64,000 bases of DNA from assembly GCA_009733575.1 (NCBI GenBank), contig ML769437.1, forward strand, positions 124,001-188,000. The letters are read 5' to 3'. Shown here in pieces: positions 35,624 through 47,111 of the stretch. Within the stretch, counting starts at the first letter, position 1; every line of letters starts with the position of its first letter. The notes below the pieces were generated by a model that was given only the letters and a program-made list of their open reading frames with translations, had not been told where the DNA came from and searched no databases. Both the position numbers and the translations under genes were made by a program. This DNA comes from Gymnopus androsaceus JB14 (taxonomy: Eukaryota; Basidiomycota; Agaricomycetes; Agaricales; Omphalotaceae).

Positions 35624-37329
35624 TCATCGGCATTGAGCGCTGGTCCCTTTTCTCCGATTGCCGGCTGTTTCTCGCCTAAATAGGGATATTTAGCGAGGAC
35701 TCAGATGCTCAGTGGGATGAGTACGCAGACTAACTGGATGTCAACCTGGGTGCTTGGAAATGTAATGGTACCACGGCGATCGCTGACGGCAGCTGAGTCG
35801 ATGCCTCCTCCTCTGGATGAAGAGAGCCCTCCTCCGCCGGAACCATCGTTCTTAGAGTGACGACAGTTCACTGTAGGAATAAGAATTTAGTAAGAAGAGG
35901 AAACTCACGCTGGGGAGAGAGAAATAAGGGAAGAAAAAAAAGGGGAAACGTACAAGAAACAAGTAAAGAGAATGTATAAACTTTGGCGAGTGTCATGCCT
36001 GTAATGCCTAGTGAAGCAAAGTCTGGTTAGGTGAGTAATATTAAACTTGAGGTTGGACTGGACATACCGGAATAAGAACCGACGCTACCACGAGCGAACA
36101 GACCGACAGCGATGGCTTGAGCAATAAGTGAGAGAAGGTTGCATTCCACTGTCCGGACAATGAGTTTACGGAAGCTTCTGTGAAGAAGCCTGTTAGCAGA
36201 AACGCCCGACGGGAATTCAGGTCTCATTCGGAAACGGAGATCAAGGTAGTAGATCACAGAGCATGTGATTAAAACATCCGCGGCTCTGTTGAACATGTAG
36301 CTCGAGTACTTGTCGTTTTGACTATAATCGAGAACTTACAAGGAACCCCCAAACCATATGTAGCTAGATCTGATGACCGGTTAGTGGTTAAGCTGGTTTA
36401 TCACAGATAAAGGCAAGTCCTGCGCTTACAGGAGAATGTTGAGCTCCGAGATAAGGTTGTGTGTTGCTAGAGTGTGTACTTCCCAGCACAACGCACCTGT
36501 GAACATTCTATATTATTTACGTGTTTGTTAGATGAAGAAAGGCAGGATTTCATACACCAGCTCAATATAGAGAGGCATCCTATCAGTACAAGTAAAATCC
36601 AATTTCTTCTCAAGGACATTATCCAAATGCGCCACGCGTAGAAGAACTGCACAGTGAGACAACATGTTGCCCTGCAAATGGTAACCAGTTAACCATCAGC
36701 GTTAGCCGCAACCACGAATGCAGCATATCTCACAAAAGAAAAGGTTCAAGGACAATCGGCCATTTGATGAACGCCAATGCGGAGGGATCTGAAGAGCAAG
36801 AGGGGTTAGTAAGCTACCACTGATACTCGAGTACAATGGACTGTTCCTCAGACTTACTCGCGTAATTTGCGACAGCCAGGTCATAAGTCAAGATACCTGC
36901 GAAAACATCAATAGGTAATTAGGCTCGAATCTCAGATTATTAGTACGACGACGACGCCCACCAGTTACAATGGTGTCACCAATACACATGCTAACACATA
37001 GAATCACTATGGCTTTGAACCACCATGTATCATTGGGGAAATTTGAGAAATAGGTCCATGCTAGTGTAAGATTTCACGTAAGTACCGCGAATATCAGATC
37101 AGTATGTTCAAGTACTCACCGGCAGAAGCACGATTCCCATAGTCAAGTACTTTAATAAAAACACTTGAGCTCCATTCACACGGGATTAGAGAATTCCACG
37201 AACCGAAAGGTAGTTGCTGACAACCTGTTGAATGTTAGGCTCCTAGATTCTCTTCAGAGAGTCGAGACTCACGGTTCCCCCAAGTACAAGATTAATCTCT
37301 GCCTGCTGTGCTGCAGAAAGGCCCGACAT
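35624..37329 (-). CDS. DUF6534-family multi-pass membrane protein, copy 1
   Basis: ATG at 37329 (MSGLSAAQQAEINLVLGGTV) followed by many small exons that align with the copy at 59674. Readable parts include the TYFSNFPNDTW-type loop, YDLAVANYA and PSALAFIK-type segments and FFYAWRIWIMSLRRNWILLV. Also present are AADVLITCSVIYYLDLRFRM with RLLHRSFRKLIVRTVECNLLSLIAQAIAVG, and a GMTLAKVYTFSLLVS helix near the end. This is the pattern of the basidiomycete DUF6534 family: about seven membrane helices, plasma or internal membrane, function unknown. The last intron can be spliced as in copy 2, giving a short basic tail that ends at 35624; read through, the frame would stop at 35701 instead. Confidence 0.75.
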
Positions 37330-38680
37330 CGTGAATTTGATTAGTGTTTTCGTTGATGTTGGAGAGGGCAGTGGTCTGGGTACGACCAAGGTGCGACGAC
37401 CGTGACCTGTCACTGTAAGACTGTGGATCGAGCGAATATTTGCTGAGATCCATATGCTTACCAAAGCATTTTCGCTGCCTGGTGTACGTTAAGGAGGCCA
37501 GGGTCGTGGTACATCGGCGATTTGGAGTACTTTCATAGCACCAGTTGAAGAGCACCTGGAAATCGTATACCAGGGGCATCTAGCGGGATAGAAACTACAG
37601 GAAATGGCGAGGAATTTGTGAAAATCGAGCTTTCACTTCCTTGAGGTGATTACCTGTTGGGACGGAGATATGGGCAAAGCGATATATCAATTGTCAGGGC
37701 TGGGTGAACAGTTGGTGAACGGTCAACTCAGTTTCGACAAAACTGTACATACAGGCTATGTAGTCTTGATGTTTGGGTGTGCACAGCGACGCGTAAATAC
37801 CCTCAGATATTCATGCCAGACGAGCTAGTAGTTGAGCCCGAATTATACGAACTCGACATATAGGAAAAGGATCGAAATGGCCTAACATTAGGCAACAAAG
37901 CATGAATCTGCAACTCGAATGAGATGAAACGGTATAGGTCACTCACACTGTAGATTTAAGGGAATGGATTTGGGTGAGGGAGGGAGCCGTACGCGTTTGA
38001 GTGCTCGAGTCGGAGGGATGCGACTCAGGGATCATTCATCTCCTCACCCTCCTCGTCTTTCTGTTGCTCGAGTCTCCGTCGACGTTCGTTCATCTGCTCG
38101 TCTTCAACATCTCGAAATACAGATACCGAAGCAGGCTTCTACGGTAGACTCGAACCAGCCGGCTGTGTCGGCCCGGCTGACGTTCGATGAAAGACGATCG
38201 AAGTTCGGGCTGGACTTTGATCGGCACTTTGATCGATCAACGTCGCTGCATCCACTACGCGACTGCTCGAGTCTACTTCTACGGCGACTTTTCGGAGCTA
38301 TAAAATTAGGTGATATTATTATTATTCTTCTTGCTACTGATACCACTCCGTCCATTTTTGTTTTTGGTAATATTTAAAGACATTGCGCAAAAGTATGGTG
38401 CGCATGCTAGCATGTACGCGATTTTCGCATTTCGTTCGTGTTGAGAAACGGACAAGCTCAGTCGGCGGGTACAAGCTCAGCGAGGAGGGAATCGAGCATC
38501 AAGACGGATGGGGGCAAGAACGATTGATTGGTAAAGTGTAACTAGTATCCAGCTGCTGAACGCAGAATCAGAAAATAAAATAAAACAATAAAATTTAATA
38601 ATTTCTGCACAACTTTCTGTAAAGTTGTTCTGCGATCCTTTCTGCGCACTTTGACCATCCCTAATAACTAAGGTAGATAA
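37330..38680. other. Intergenic with a dispersed repeat
   Basis: No gene is recognised. Bases about 38145-38280 (ccggctgtgtcggcccgg through the acgtcgctgcatccacta phrase) recur inverted at about 9210-9340 inside the TA-inserted element, marking a shared repeat family. AT-rich tract at 38570-38610. Confidence 0.45.
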
Positions 38681-38683
38681 CTA

Positions 38684-39544
38684 TTAAACGACCCCTAGTT
38701 TCAAGAGTTCAGACCACTTCCGCCATAATATGTAGTATATGGGAATATGAGCAAACAGAGAAAATAAGCACAGGAAAATAGAAATTCGGAGGGTTGGCCG
38801 CTTCAAGTTTTGGAGGATTTCTTTCCGAGTAGCTAGGACCGACGGCACCGATTTCATCCTAGTCTCCTCCTCCGGGGAGCCAAACATCTCCAGAGCCCAC
38901 TCGAGGGAGAAATCCTAGAGCATAGAAATTTAGAATGCAGTATGGAGACGGTCGGTATTATGTGCGTACCTTTAGCTCTATAGAAAATTGCTCCTCCAGC
39001 TCGGCGGTAAGCCTTGCTGCCTGTTTTTCAACGGAATCATTGATTTTGTCGACCTCGGGATGATCCTCTATTAATTTGATAACCTTCTCCAGAACGCTGT
39101 GTGATCAACCGTCAATGTCATTCGACAAGCGAGACCTGCTAAAAGACCGACTCGCTTTACCTTTTGAGCTTCTTATGATCGTCGCACTTCACCTGAAAGC
39201 GCAGCTGTCCCCACTCCAAAAATCGCGTTGGCTCCGAATCGAATCCCATAGCCTCCAAATAGAAATGTGCATGGCTAGCGGCATTAAGTGGTAAAGTTGC
39301 CATGGATTTCCATTGCATCCCGTCTTCGTTGGTGAGCCAGGGATTTTCGGGATTAGTGAGAGGACATTCCTTGAATCACAAGAGATTAGCCTTCGGTGGG
39401 AGAGTTGAATTTACCAGCCGATAGTAGGTACCAACCTTGGCCAGCTCCAAGCACTCACGTCCTAGCCAAGCAACTTTGCTTTTAGAAGCATTCGCAGTGA
39501 GGAATATTTCAGTGCACTCGTATCGTTCTTGTGTCCGGGTTCAT
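38684..39544 (-). CDS. Single-pass membrane protein of unknown family, better copy
   Basis: Four exons: 39544-39415, 39369-39161, 39096-38970 and 38914-38684, all GT-AG, introns 45-64 nt. Visible parts are ECTEIFLTANASKSKVAWLG, WLTNEDGMQWKSMATLPLNA, FYLEAMGFDSEPTRFLEWGQ, a helical acidic segment (LEKVIKLIEDHPEVDKINDS, ELEEQFSIELKDFSLEWALE) and a C-terminal hydrophobic helix (LRISIFLCLFSLFAHIPIYY) ending KLGVV. It is probably tail-anchored. Relative to the copy at 1-437 there are four extra bases just after the ATG, so either the true start differs or this copy is also broken. I do not recognise the family. Confidence 0.5.
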
Positions 39545-40633
39545 GATACTTAGTTGGGTATTGAACTTTGAGACGACGCAGACAAGTGCATAAATACCTA
39601 TGTTCTAGTTAAAAAGTAGGGTCGGTGAGTCAATTATGCAGAGGTTGAAGCTGTCCATGATATAGAAACAAGGCTTGTGGAACTTTGAACAGCATAGTAT
39701 AGATGATACAAAGTGTGACGCACCGGCACATTCACCCTGTCTCCCTGAACGACAAGCAGTTATTTGCGTATTAGCCATGAGACTGAGGCTTACCTCATTC
39801 AAGCTAGCGCCTCGGACAGAAAGACAAATTTAGAAGTTTATCCGCGATTCTGCGTGTCAACAGTAATTCAAATAGAAAGGACTGACAGCCCGAGCATCCC
39901 AATTCTGGAACGAGTACTTGATGAAGGACAGGATGAACAAACTGATGGTTATCCCGACAGAATTGAAACTCGAAGTTGGCACTGGTCTTGTGGATACTCT
40001 TCTATACTAAAACTCACATTGTTTGATAGAGTGGAGACCAAACATTCAGCTTGAATAAGAGTCAGTCTCAGTCACTTGTGCTCCTCCACCCAAGTATCCT
40101 ACTTATGAGGAAACAAATCTCTGAAATTTTTACCATCAGTACAACGAAGACCAAAATAGTGTCCGATACATAAAGATGAAAACTTATCCACCAGTGCAAT
40201 GGAGGCTTGAATTCAATCAAAGTATAAGTCGTTGCTGAGCGTTACTGAGCCCCCCACCGACACTGCCCGAATTGAAATCCATACGCTATCGGCAGTTGAG
40301 TACTAGTTTGAGCGAGTCGGGGGAGTCTCAGCCCCAGTGAAAAGTCCGTCGATTGGCAGTGATTCGGATTGATTAGCTAGAGAATTTATAGATTTTTTTT
40401 CGTTTCAATCGATTGATACGGTCAAAGCGCTTGATGCAGGACTTGATTCCACGGTGATTCACAGAGCGATTCAAGGTTCCGCCCAGAATCGGTCTCAACT
40501 TTAACCGAACGTCAAAGTTCCGTCACTCCGCCTGAGTACATATCCCAGTCTGTGCTGATGAAAATAACTCCCAATTGTATTTTATTACGGGTTTTATTTC
40601 TACCCAGCTAGTAAGCCTATGTCAAAAAAGAAA
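39545..40633. repeat. Segmental duplication, copy B, left part
   Basis: Colinear with about 440-1463. It ends exactly where the Ngaro element begins (the gaaa at 40630-40633 matches 1460-1463). No gene is seen. Confidence 0.75.
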
Positions 40634-40813
40634 TTTCGTTTGGATTGCTCACGATCACACTAGAGGCTTTTCAGAAAGGAAGTTACATTGACACCCTGGA
40701 TACGTGTGTTGGGTGCGAAGCTACATGTATAGTAATTCTGCTAGAGGATAAGTATACGGAGGTCGAATTATTATACAAGCCTGGGGGGTGCATAGGATAA
40801 AATTTCAGACAAA
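40634..40813 (-). repeat. Ngaro split direct repeat B2 (3' terminus)
   Basis: About 180 bp, nearly identical to 41101-41279. It begins tttcgtttggattgctcacg on the plus strand and ends at the cagacaa motif. Confidence 0.9.
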
Positions 40814-40923
40814 ACAAACCTGAATTTATCCGCAGCCGCAAACAGAGTATCTATGCAACTTGTTTCTGAAGAGTTAGTTGTGTATCTTGTTGGAATGCTT
40901 TGGCATTCGGGAAGGAGGGTGGG

Positions 40924-41100
40924 CGAAGAAAGATATGAATACGATAAACAGGATTAGGTAGTTTATTCGGTAGAACGGAATTATGGAGTGGATATGATGA
41001 TGGTTGAAGAGGAAGGATGAGAAAAGCCAGAACCGTGTGACCTAACGCAATATAACGAAAACGCAGCTTCGTCGTTCCCACGGTCCTCCGAAGCCTGTAC
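40924..41100 (-). repeat. Ngaro split direct repeat A2
   Basis: 177 bp, nearly identical to 47112-47288 (A1). It ends cctccgaagcctgtac in both copies and abuts B1 with no spacer. Confidence 0.9.
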
Positions 41101-41279
41101 TTTTGTTTGGATTGCTCACGATCACACTAGAGGCTTTTCAGAAAGGAAGTTACATTGACACCCTGGATACATGTGTTGGGTGCGAAGCTACATGTATAGT
41201 AATTCTGCTAGAGGATAAGTATACGGAGGTCGAATTATTATACAAGCCTGGGGGGTGCATAGGATAAATTTTCAGACAA
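41101..41279 (-). repeat. Ngaro split direct repeat B1
   Basis: 179 bp, nearly identical to B2 at the 3' terminus. The B1-A2 junction at 41100/41101 is what a circular intermediate (A1 joined to B2) would restore. Confidence 0.9.
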
Positions 41280-41527
41280 CCCATGCGAAGAAGCTGTAGG
41301 CGTGTCGGAAATTTAGACGACAAACCCAAAAGGTGCAACCTAGCCAAGGGCGCTGAGCTCCTAGGTATGCAGACGGAGAGGGTATCAAGGTACATGTGTT
41401 GTTTGAGAGACAAATCGATTGTTGGAATGTTCGCGATATAGTGTATTGGATGTGCGATATAGTGTGTGGTTCATGAGGGATGTGTAGGAATAGATGTGTA
41501 GGAATAGCGAGTGGGGAAGCTGTGCAC

Positions 41528-42690
41528 TTAGTATGGGGCTGACCTGTTGCGACGCTGGAGACGGTCGTGGTAATTCTGTTGTGCGTGATGACGGTGGAGG
41601 TGTATCGGTGCTAGGGAATCTAGGTTCCTCCAGTACTTTAGAAAGGCGTCGGACTTCCAGCGACCGAGAGCTTTGACCACGTCCGGAGGGACGCCGGAGA
41701 TGAGCAGGTGGGTCGTGCCTCCGATTTGGAAGCAGTGGCCTGTCATTCTCAGTAGCCCTTTCGAGGACCAGATGTCATTGCAGCGAGCGAGGAAGTCGCT
41801 TTTCGTTAGGATGGCCAGAGTGTTGTGCTCGTCGCGGTACGCCATTAGGGGATGTTCTCGTTCTAGGCGATTAACCCGCATGTGGTGTTGAAAGGCACGG
41901 TTCGGACAGGTGCGACCAGCTTGGGATGCCAGGATGACCTTTTCCCCCCTTGACTGAGCCGTCTTGGTCTTTGGGAGGCAAAGAATGCGTTCTCCGGTGT
42001 TGTTAGGAGGAAGAAGGTCTCCAACAGTGGGAAGGGTGTTGTGATCGAATTCGGAGATTGTTGGTGATGAGCCTAGGAGTTCGCCAGCGCGCATTTGGCC
42101 AGCGAAGAGAGCTTTGGCTGCTGCTGCGATTGCGTGGTCCTTTCCACACTTCCCCGACAGATCTAGGCCTTCGTGGAGGATGCGTAAGTGGTCTTCTTTG
42201 ACTGGTTCCCTTTCCTTTCTGAACAAGGATGCGGGGGCTCTGCGCTCTACGCCTGCCAGAACTTTACTCAAGTTCGCACCTCCTTTCCACTGCATGCCTC
42301 TCCAGGAAACCCAGCCTTTCACCGCTGATACCTTTGCCTTCACCGTCGCTCCTGCTAGGCGACCAGCAAAGGATGCTGCAAAATTGCAGAGCGTGGCCTC
42401 AGCTGGTGGGAGAACGTCTCGCTGATCCAGACCTTCATTGTCTGCCCAGTTCAGGAACTCGCTGACGTTCCTCAGCTTCCTGTTCCTAGTGGCTGCGGTG
42501 ATAGAGGAGTCCATGACGTTCTTCGTGGATGCTGATAGTGCTGTGGCTGGTTTGGGTCTCGCATTTTCTTTAGCACGAGACGCTGAGGATCTGGCACGAG
42601 ATGCTGAGGACGTGATCGAATTGCGACGGTGTGAGGGCGCGTTGTGGCTGGAGAGCCTGGATAAGTCAAGGATGATGGTTCAGTTTAGGA
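41528..42690 (-). CDS. Ngaro tyrosine recombinase (integrase)
   Basis: Open from about 42690, with an ATG at 42514 (MDSSITAATRNRKLRNVSEF). An N-terminal SAM-like helical core (FLNWADNEGLDQRDVLPPAE, KAKVSAVKGWVSWRG) precedes the catalytic domain. The first catalytic Arg sits in LFAGQMRAGELLG. The second box reads TGHCFQIGGTTHLLISGV. The nucleophile region is LGRWKSDAFLKYWRNL with Tyr in place. The enzyme should join circular element DNA to the genome without target duplication. In the HxxR box the Arg is Gln (codon CAA, one G-to-A step from CGA). That residue contacts the scissile phosphate in the family, so activity is probably lost. Otherwise full length. Confidence 0.85.
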
Positions 42691-42984
42691 TTGGGCGTCA
42701 GAATCTATTCTCGGATGAGTAGTAAGCGTCCCTGGTTAGGCGCTGCTTATTAGCTGTACTTTGTCCAAGTATTGCGGCGAATTTAATACTTGGATTCGTT
42801 GGCTGCGCGGAAATACAGAAAGAGTTACAACAGTGGAATTTTAGCGTAATTGTCATGTATAAATACTGTACGTGGATACGTATGTTGGTCGCGGGAGGTG
42901 TCTCTGTAAGGTATGGATTTGGGTAGGATAACTATTTAGGGACGCAAGGATCGTTCGGAATTATGGAATTGTTAACGAAGGCTT

Positions 42985-44874
42985 TCAGGTGTCGTGGAAT
43001 GGAGGGCGATGGGCATGCATACGTTTACGAGGTCCGAGGATGCCTCGAGATGGATCGTCCACGGGGTTTTCGTGAGTCGAAACCCATTCACATTCGACCC
43101 ATATCTCGTGCTCTTGCATGAGCTCGATGATTTTGCGAAGGATGAGGTTGATTTCTGGTCCGCGGAAACAGCCTTTCTTCAAGGCGCCTACGACTCCCTC
43201 ATTATCGGATCGGATTCGAACTCGTATTCTTCGGAAACCTGTGGCGATGAGAGTTCGGATGGCCAGCTTGATGGCTACCATCTCTGCCCAACCAATATGG
43301 CGTTCTGGGTTGCTGTCCCATCCGTCTTTGAATTCCCAAGCCAGCCATCTTCCGTTTAGGATTAGGCCGATACCCCAGCCCGTTGAAGCATCAATGAAGA
43401 GCTCGATGTCTGACATTGGCGGGAGTTTGATAATGTCCAAGCCAACGAAGGGTCTGCTTAGGTATTCGTGCCACCACTGGAGGTCGTCACGTAGTTTCGA
43501 TGGGATGGAATGGTGTGCGAAGGTTTGCGCTCTCGAGCCTTTGAAGCCGGAGCGGAACCCATACAGGTTGATGAGGTGTGAACGGCCAGCTGGAACGACG
43601 AGACACACATGGTTGAGTGTTCCGATGAGAGTCTCGGCATGTTCCATGTTCTGCTTCTCCAAGGATAGCCAGGGAAGGATACGGTCTATGTACTTCGCTT
43701 TCTTCTCCTCCGGGAGCTCGACGGTGTGTTTGACTAGATCCCAGAAAAAGCCAATGTAGAGGTAGGAGAATGCAAAGGGCATGAACTTCTTGGGTGCCCA
43801 AGGCCAGCCCAGGATTTCTGCCGTCTCCCAGATGATCGATTCGTCGTAGGAGTATTCGAAAGTCCCATCGGAGAGTTTTCATTTTGGGAATCTGAAAAAG
43901 ATGAAGTCGTCTACCCATTTGAGGAGGGCCTCCACTCCTCGATGCTTCAGTATCCATGCCATTGCGTCGGCAATCCATCCCCATAGGCCAGGAGCGGATC
44001 GTTTACCAAAGTTCAGGCACAGATCTAGGAAGACCTTCCCGTCGATGGAGAGAGCGGCAAAGGCCCATGCTGACGGGTGAATGGGGACATTTCTGAAAGC
44101 GGCGTCAACATCGAAGACCGCCACTTGAGTACCTTCTGGAGCTTCAGCTACGAGGAGGAAGCAGTCTGCGAATGTGCCCCAGTCGCACGGGAAGTCGTCT
44201 GAATCAATGAGAGCATTCATGGAAATTTCTGCGGGATTAACTGAGAACTTTGCGGGCAGTTCTGGAGATGGAGTGTCGCCGGATGGTGATGAGGAGGGGG
44301 CGGGATATTCAATACCCGCAGGAATAGGAATACAAGGAGGAGATTCCTCCGGAATGAAAGGTTTTGATTTAGGAAAAGAGTGGTCAATGACGAGACGGAA
44401 TTTGCCTGGACGTTGTTCCACTACGGCGATAGGTGCAGTTCGAATGTGCCCTAATTGCGATTCGAGGACTGCCGGATCAAAACCTTTGGATACTCTTCCA
44501 AGGTTGATCTCGTCTAGGAGTTTAGCACGGACCACGGATGCGTCTCGTTCGGATTTGAAATGGTTTGGAGGAATGAAGGAGGAGGATAGGACAAAATTCT
44601 CAACTCCAATGCAAACACCCTCAGCGAGGCCTTTCGGAACCTCGGAGAACTTCTCAGGAGCATCGGTTTCCATGAGAAGTCTCGCCCATGCTTCCGGTTT
44701 GAAGCGTGTTATGGCCTTCACATCAGCGAGGGTGTTGTTGGGATCCATGGTCGGAAGAACTGCAGATTCCACATTGGTGTTCGTAGGTGCAGGTGGAGGG
44801 ATCCTTGCAGCCATTGGGGCCATTAAAGCCGATGCAGTAGCACCGACCTTCCTTGTCAACGAACTTCTTTCCAT
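42985..44874 (-). CDS. Ngaro reverse transcriptase-RNase H
   Basis: ATG at 44874, or at 44746 (MDPNNTLADVKAITRFKPEA). RT motifs in order: GKFRLVIDHSFPKSKPF, motif A VAVFDVDAAFRNVPIHPSAW, motif B region LNFGKRSAPGLWGW, motif C LLKWVDDFIFF. Then a connection region (WPWAPKKFMPFAFSYLYIGF) and RNase H (ELFIDASTGWGIGLILNGRW, WAEMVAIKLAIRTL, RIRSDNEGVVGAL, STHENPVDDPSRG). One in-frame TGA at 43879-43881, 2 codons after FFRFPK, splits it; the frame is otherwise continuous, so a single CGA-to-TGA change is the simplest cause. It overlaps the end of gag in another frame. Confidence 0.88.
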
Positions 44875-46851
44875 CCTTACGCAGCCAGTTGTTCTTCTTG
44901 GATCGATGATCTTTGTGGTGGTGCGAGTTGGACAGACAGATCCAGCAGACTGTTCGGCGAGACGTGGAACCTTCAGTACTTGAGTCTGCTCCTGGAGGCC
45001 CGTTGTCTCAAAAGGAACATTTGTTTGAGCGGGACCGGGAAGGACCGGAGGAGCTGGGACGTTGTTCCTCGGAGACGGACGTAGCGAGCTTCCTGCATTC
45101 CGTGTTGAAAGTCATCTGGTAGAGGTTCTCGTGGAAAAGATCAATACAATTGTTCTTTTCTTTGTTGTTGAACCAATCCCTGAGAGCCTTCTCAACGTAT
45201 AACTTATACGTCTCGAAGTTCTGGATGAAGTCGGGGCGTGTGGTCACTGAACGGAAGAGACCTTCGATCATCGCTGCAATGTTCACCGCTTTGGGCGTGC
45301 CAACGCGACCCAACTTTCCAGGAATGAAGTGGTTGAATACCGCCCTCGGATAGGCAGCCGCAATTTCCGTGAAGTCGGTGCATGTGATCTTGGACAGTAG
45401 GTAGTCCACTAGCCTCTTCGACTTCACCTTGACCTTGTCTGCTTCGAAGACCAGTGACTCTCCTTGGTCAGTGACGGAGGAGCTGTCCGCGAACCGACTC
45501 GCAAAATAGGCCATGGGAATGTATTCCCCCCAGCCCTTCCGCAGGCAGGAGATGACCGCGGAATTCAGAGCCGTCTCGATAGCGTAAGGGGTCGCGATGG
45601 ATGGGACAACCGCAAATTGAGGGTCCCTGAAGTCGCTCCCATCGTCCTCCTCCATGTCCATTGCCGCGCCCGGCTGCAATGCCTGCATGTGTGTAAGCTG
45701 CGGTAGTGGTGGCACGAAGTTCTGCGCCGCCAACTGTGCGTTTGTGTACACCGGCATGCTGTACCCCATCTGGTAATGTGGGTGAGACATAGGTGGTGGA
45801 AGTGCGGAGCATTGGGAGCTAGGATGAGAGGACGCTGGGGACGGGTAGACGGAGTGTGGAGGGGGATATTGAATCTGGACCTCGGACGGATACGATGGCT
45901 CCCGGAACGTTGGCATATTGTGCCAGCCTGGGGCTGGAGACGGTGCTATGGTGGATTGCGGAGCGAAACGTCTGGCCGACGCATTGGATTGGAAGTCACG
46001 GTTTCCCGTTGCCCGTGGGTTCGAAGCGATAGTCCCAGGGTTTGTAGCTGGGGTGCGAAACATGGGGTACCGGTCCCGAGGTGTGTCTCTGCCCGACATT
46101 GACCACTGGGAGTTAGCAGAACCAAGGAAGGGAGAGGCCAGAGGGCCAGCATGCCCTCCCGCTGGTCCCAGGAGGCGAGATCCTGCCCGACCAGAGACAA
46201 CAGAAGTCGCTGAACCGGGGGTGGAACCGCGTTGACCAGCTGGTTGGGAGACACAAGTGATCTGGGAAGTGGGGGAAGCCCTGGACTGTCCAGTTGCTGG
46301 AGCCGCAACGGAGCCACCTACATGGAACGAGGTGAGAGGAGGGAGGAGGCAGGAGGAGTGGATTACTCACGAGAGCCATGGACTATGGATGTCCTGGAAG
46401 GTTCGGGCGTTGGAAACGCGTCGGATTGGCTCGGGGAACGCAGAGGAAGACTGCCACTGAAGATGTGATCCCCCGGCTGAACAACCGATACTGCATAAGC
46501 AGAGGAAGTTGACAGACGAGGAAAACTTACCAGCGGAGACAATGTGCTTGTCGTTCGAGCTGCTGCACTATTGCGCACGGATACAGCAGGGCTCAGAACA
46601 GATGCCGTTGGAGAGCGGCTCGCGGAAGGAGGTGGCACCCTAGACAAGGAAGCCTTGGGGGGCCGACGAGGTGACACGATGGTCACTCCGTTGGGCAGAG
46701 GCCCCAACGGAGCACGATGAGGCTCAGCGGCCCTAGCCTTGCCCTTGCCTTTGTTGGCCAGCGTGGTCGCCAGTTCCGCAGCGGCAGCAGCACGTGTACC
46801 AGCAATAGGGACGAAGGTCTCGGACTGAGCATCCGCGCCAGGAGAGTCCAA
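44723..46851 (-). CDS. Ngaro Gag-like ORF1 with zinc-binding C-terminus
   Basis: Minus-strand reading from about 46851 (DSPGADAQSETFVPIAG) through a Ser/Pro/Ala-rich leader. A GT-AG intron-like segment (about 46372-46320) joins HGS to GSVAAPATGQ. The main frame then begins near 46099 (MSGRDTPRDRYPMFRTPATN) and ends with a helical capsid-like part (FIPGKLGRVGTPKAVNIAAM, TYKLYVEKALRDWFNNKEKN). An in-frame TGA at 45008-45010 interrupts it. Beyond it the same frame encodes CWICLSNSHHHKDH and a Cys-rich CYCIGFNGPNGCKDPSTCTY with EHQCGIC, a knuckle plus a CCCH-type array, stopping at 44723. The zinc array presumably binds element RNA. The upstream start and intron are inferred. Confidence 0.7.
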
Positions 46852-47111
46852 CAGGTCTGCACAGCGAGAGATACCCGCAGGACGTCCCCTTGCAGCGGGT
46901 TGGATGACCCTGAAGTCGGTAGCAGTGGCCTCAGCTACCTCCTTATCAAGCTGCTCCTGTCTCGTACAAGATCACAGACGGCGAGCAGACATAAGAGAGA
47001 AAGGACAAACTGGGAGATTACGAGTTTGGTAAAGGGCGCGTGGATAGTGACAGTGGGTTTCGAGGTGGAATTTCTCGAGAAATAAACTGAGTGATTACGG
47101 GAAAAGCTCAA

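Noticed and set aside
42994..44983. Long plus-strand frames across the Ngaro region (up to 269 codons)
   Set aside because: They are antisense to the RT-RNase H gene, whose motifs are unambiguous on the minus strand.
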